This document shows positions 6,153 to 6,452 of a stretch of 6,452 nucleotides of DNA, one piece after another. The stretch is from the NCBI GenBank assembly GCA_031287505.1, contig JAITSW010000045.1, positions 1 to 6,452 of the forward strand, in the 5' to 3' direction. This stretch comes from Propionibacteriaceae bacterium (GTDB lineage Bacteria > Actinomycetota > Actinomycetes > Propionibacteriales > Propionibacteriaceae). The translations under genes and the position numbers were made by a program. The notes under the pieces were generated by a model. That model saw only the letters and a program-made list of their open reading frames with translations, had not been told where the DNA came from and did not search any database. How positions within the stretch are numbered: the stretch's first letter is position 1; each line of letters starts with the position of its first letter.

Positions 6153-6452
6153 TCAGTTGTCAAACGCGCGATCGTATAAACCCGAAATGTGTCCTTGCCG
6201 GGAAGGGGAAGACTCAAATCCATGTCTTTTCGCCAGCACCTGGTTTATGGCTTGGAACACTTGGGCGAAAGCGCCCGGATTCCCAGTTGCATCTGCGTAG
6301 ACTTCTTGGGCGCCGATTAGGCGGATGTCCTCCCGCGAGGCTCTCTTTGGGGGATGCCAGCAAACATCTCCGCTGGGCTTTCTTTGGATAACCTGTATGA
6401 GGTAGCAATTGTAATTCTTGAACTGCGGCCAACCCAGAATACTTTGGAAGTC
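6153..6452 (-). CDS. Unrecognised protein, C-terminal 99 residues (5' end outside window)
   Basis: A minus-strand frame is open from the right window edge to a TGA at 6155-6153 and gives 99 residues. No start codon is needed inside the window, so this is the tail of a longer gene. It reads like real protein. A mixed Trp/aromatic segment (GWPQF, residues 7-11) leads to a strand-like YLIQVIQRK (17-25) and a turn DVCWHPPKR (29-37). An acidic/aliphatic DIRLIGAQEVYAD (42-54), then ATGNPGAF (55-62), lead into a predicted amphipathic helix AQVFQAINQVLAKRHG (63-78). The tail is QGHISGLYDRAFDN. GC is about 53% over 6121-6452, somewhat lower than my impression of the neighbouring genes. It lies upstream of cca on the same strand with a 123-nt gap. 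I do not recognise the family and assign no function. The overlapping frames on both strands look like shadows, being rich in Arg, Pro and Gly without secondary-structure patterning. Confidence 0.65.
   Translation of the reverse strand, partial: DFQSILGWPQFKNYNCYLIQVIQRKPSGDVCWHPPKRASREDIRLIGAQEVYADATGNPGAFAQVFQAINQVLAKRHGFESSPSRQGHISGLYDRAFDN

Noticed and set aside
6044..6391. Plus-strand 115-codon open frame starting GTG at 6044, divergent from cca
   Set aside because: The translation is Arg/Gly/Leu-rich without a recognisable pattern, and no ribosome binding site precedes it. The opposite strand carries a more protein-like frame over 6153-6452.
6214..6432. Minus-strand 72-codon open frame near the right edge
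   Set aside because: It overlaps the more convincing open frame in another register and its composition looks like a shadow frame.

Overview
The window looks like the chromosome of a moderately GC-rich Gram-positive bacterium of the Actinomycetota (roughly 53-60% GC by eye in the stretches I counted). The best support is the CCA-adding enzyme on the minus strand. From memory it follows the mycobacterial/actinobacterial PcnA type along its whole length. GTG starts and a probable leaderless promoter fit the same group. I cannot name a genus.

Positions 2-4363 (+ strand) form a sugar-uptake and sugar-phosphorylation cluster. In order it holds the 3' part of a Peripla_BP_4-type sugar-binding lipoprotein or periplasmic protein, an RbsA/XylG-type double ATPase, a stand-alone SIS-domain sugar-phosphate isomerase-like protein, and a XylB-type FGGY carbohydrate kinase. 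The first three genes are tightly packed (gaps of 4 and 18 nt). The kinase follows after 107 nt and has its own strong ribosome binding site. No membrane permease, no xylose isomerase and no regulator are inside the window. A permease would have to lie upstream of position 1 or elsewhere. The likely scheme is binding protein plus ATPase (plus an unseen permease) importing a pentose, pentitol or related sugar, which the kinase and the SIS isomerase then channel toward the pentose-phosphate pathway. The actual substrate cannot be read from the sequence.

Positions 4364-4583 are a non-coding gap between convergent genes. It contains weak hairpins and a short open stretch that may be gene debris.

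Positions 4584-6029 (- strand) encode the CCA tRNA nucleotidyltransferase. A TAGAAT -10 element sits 8 nt before its GTG start, which suggests a leaderless mRNA. The upstream gap (6030-6152) holds a perfect 7-bp inverted repeat.

Positions 6153-6452 (- strand) are the C-terminal 99 codons of a further gene whose start lies beyond the window. It has no start codon near the window edge and so is easy to overlook, but its reading frame is clearly protein-like. I do not recognise the family. I found no tRNA, rRNA, CRISPR array, insertion sequence or clear intrinsic terminator.
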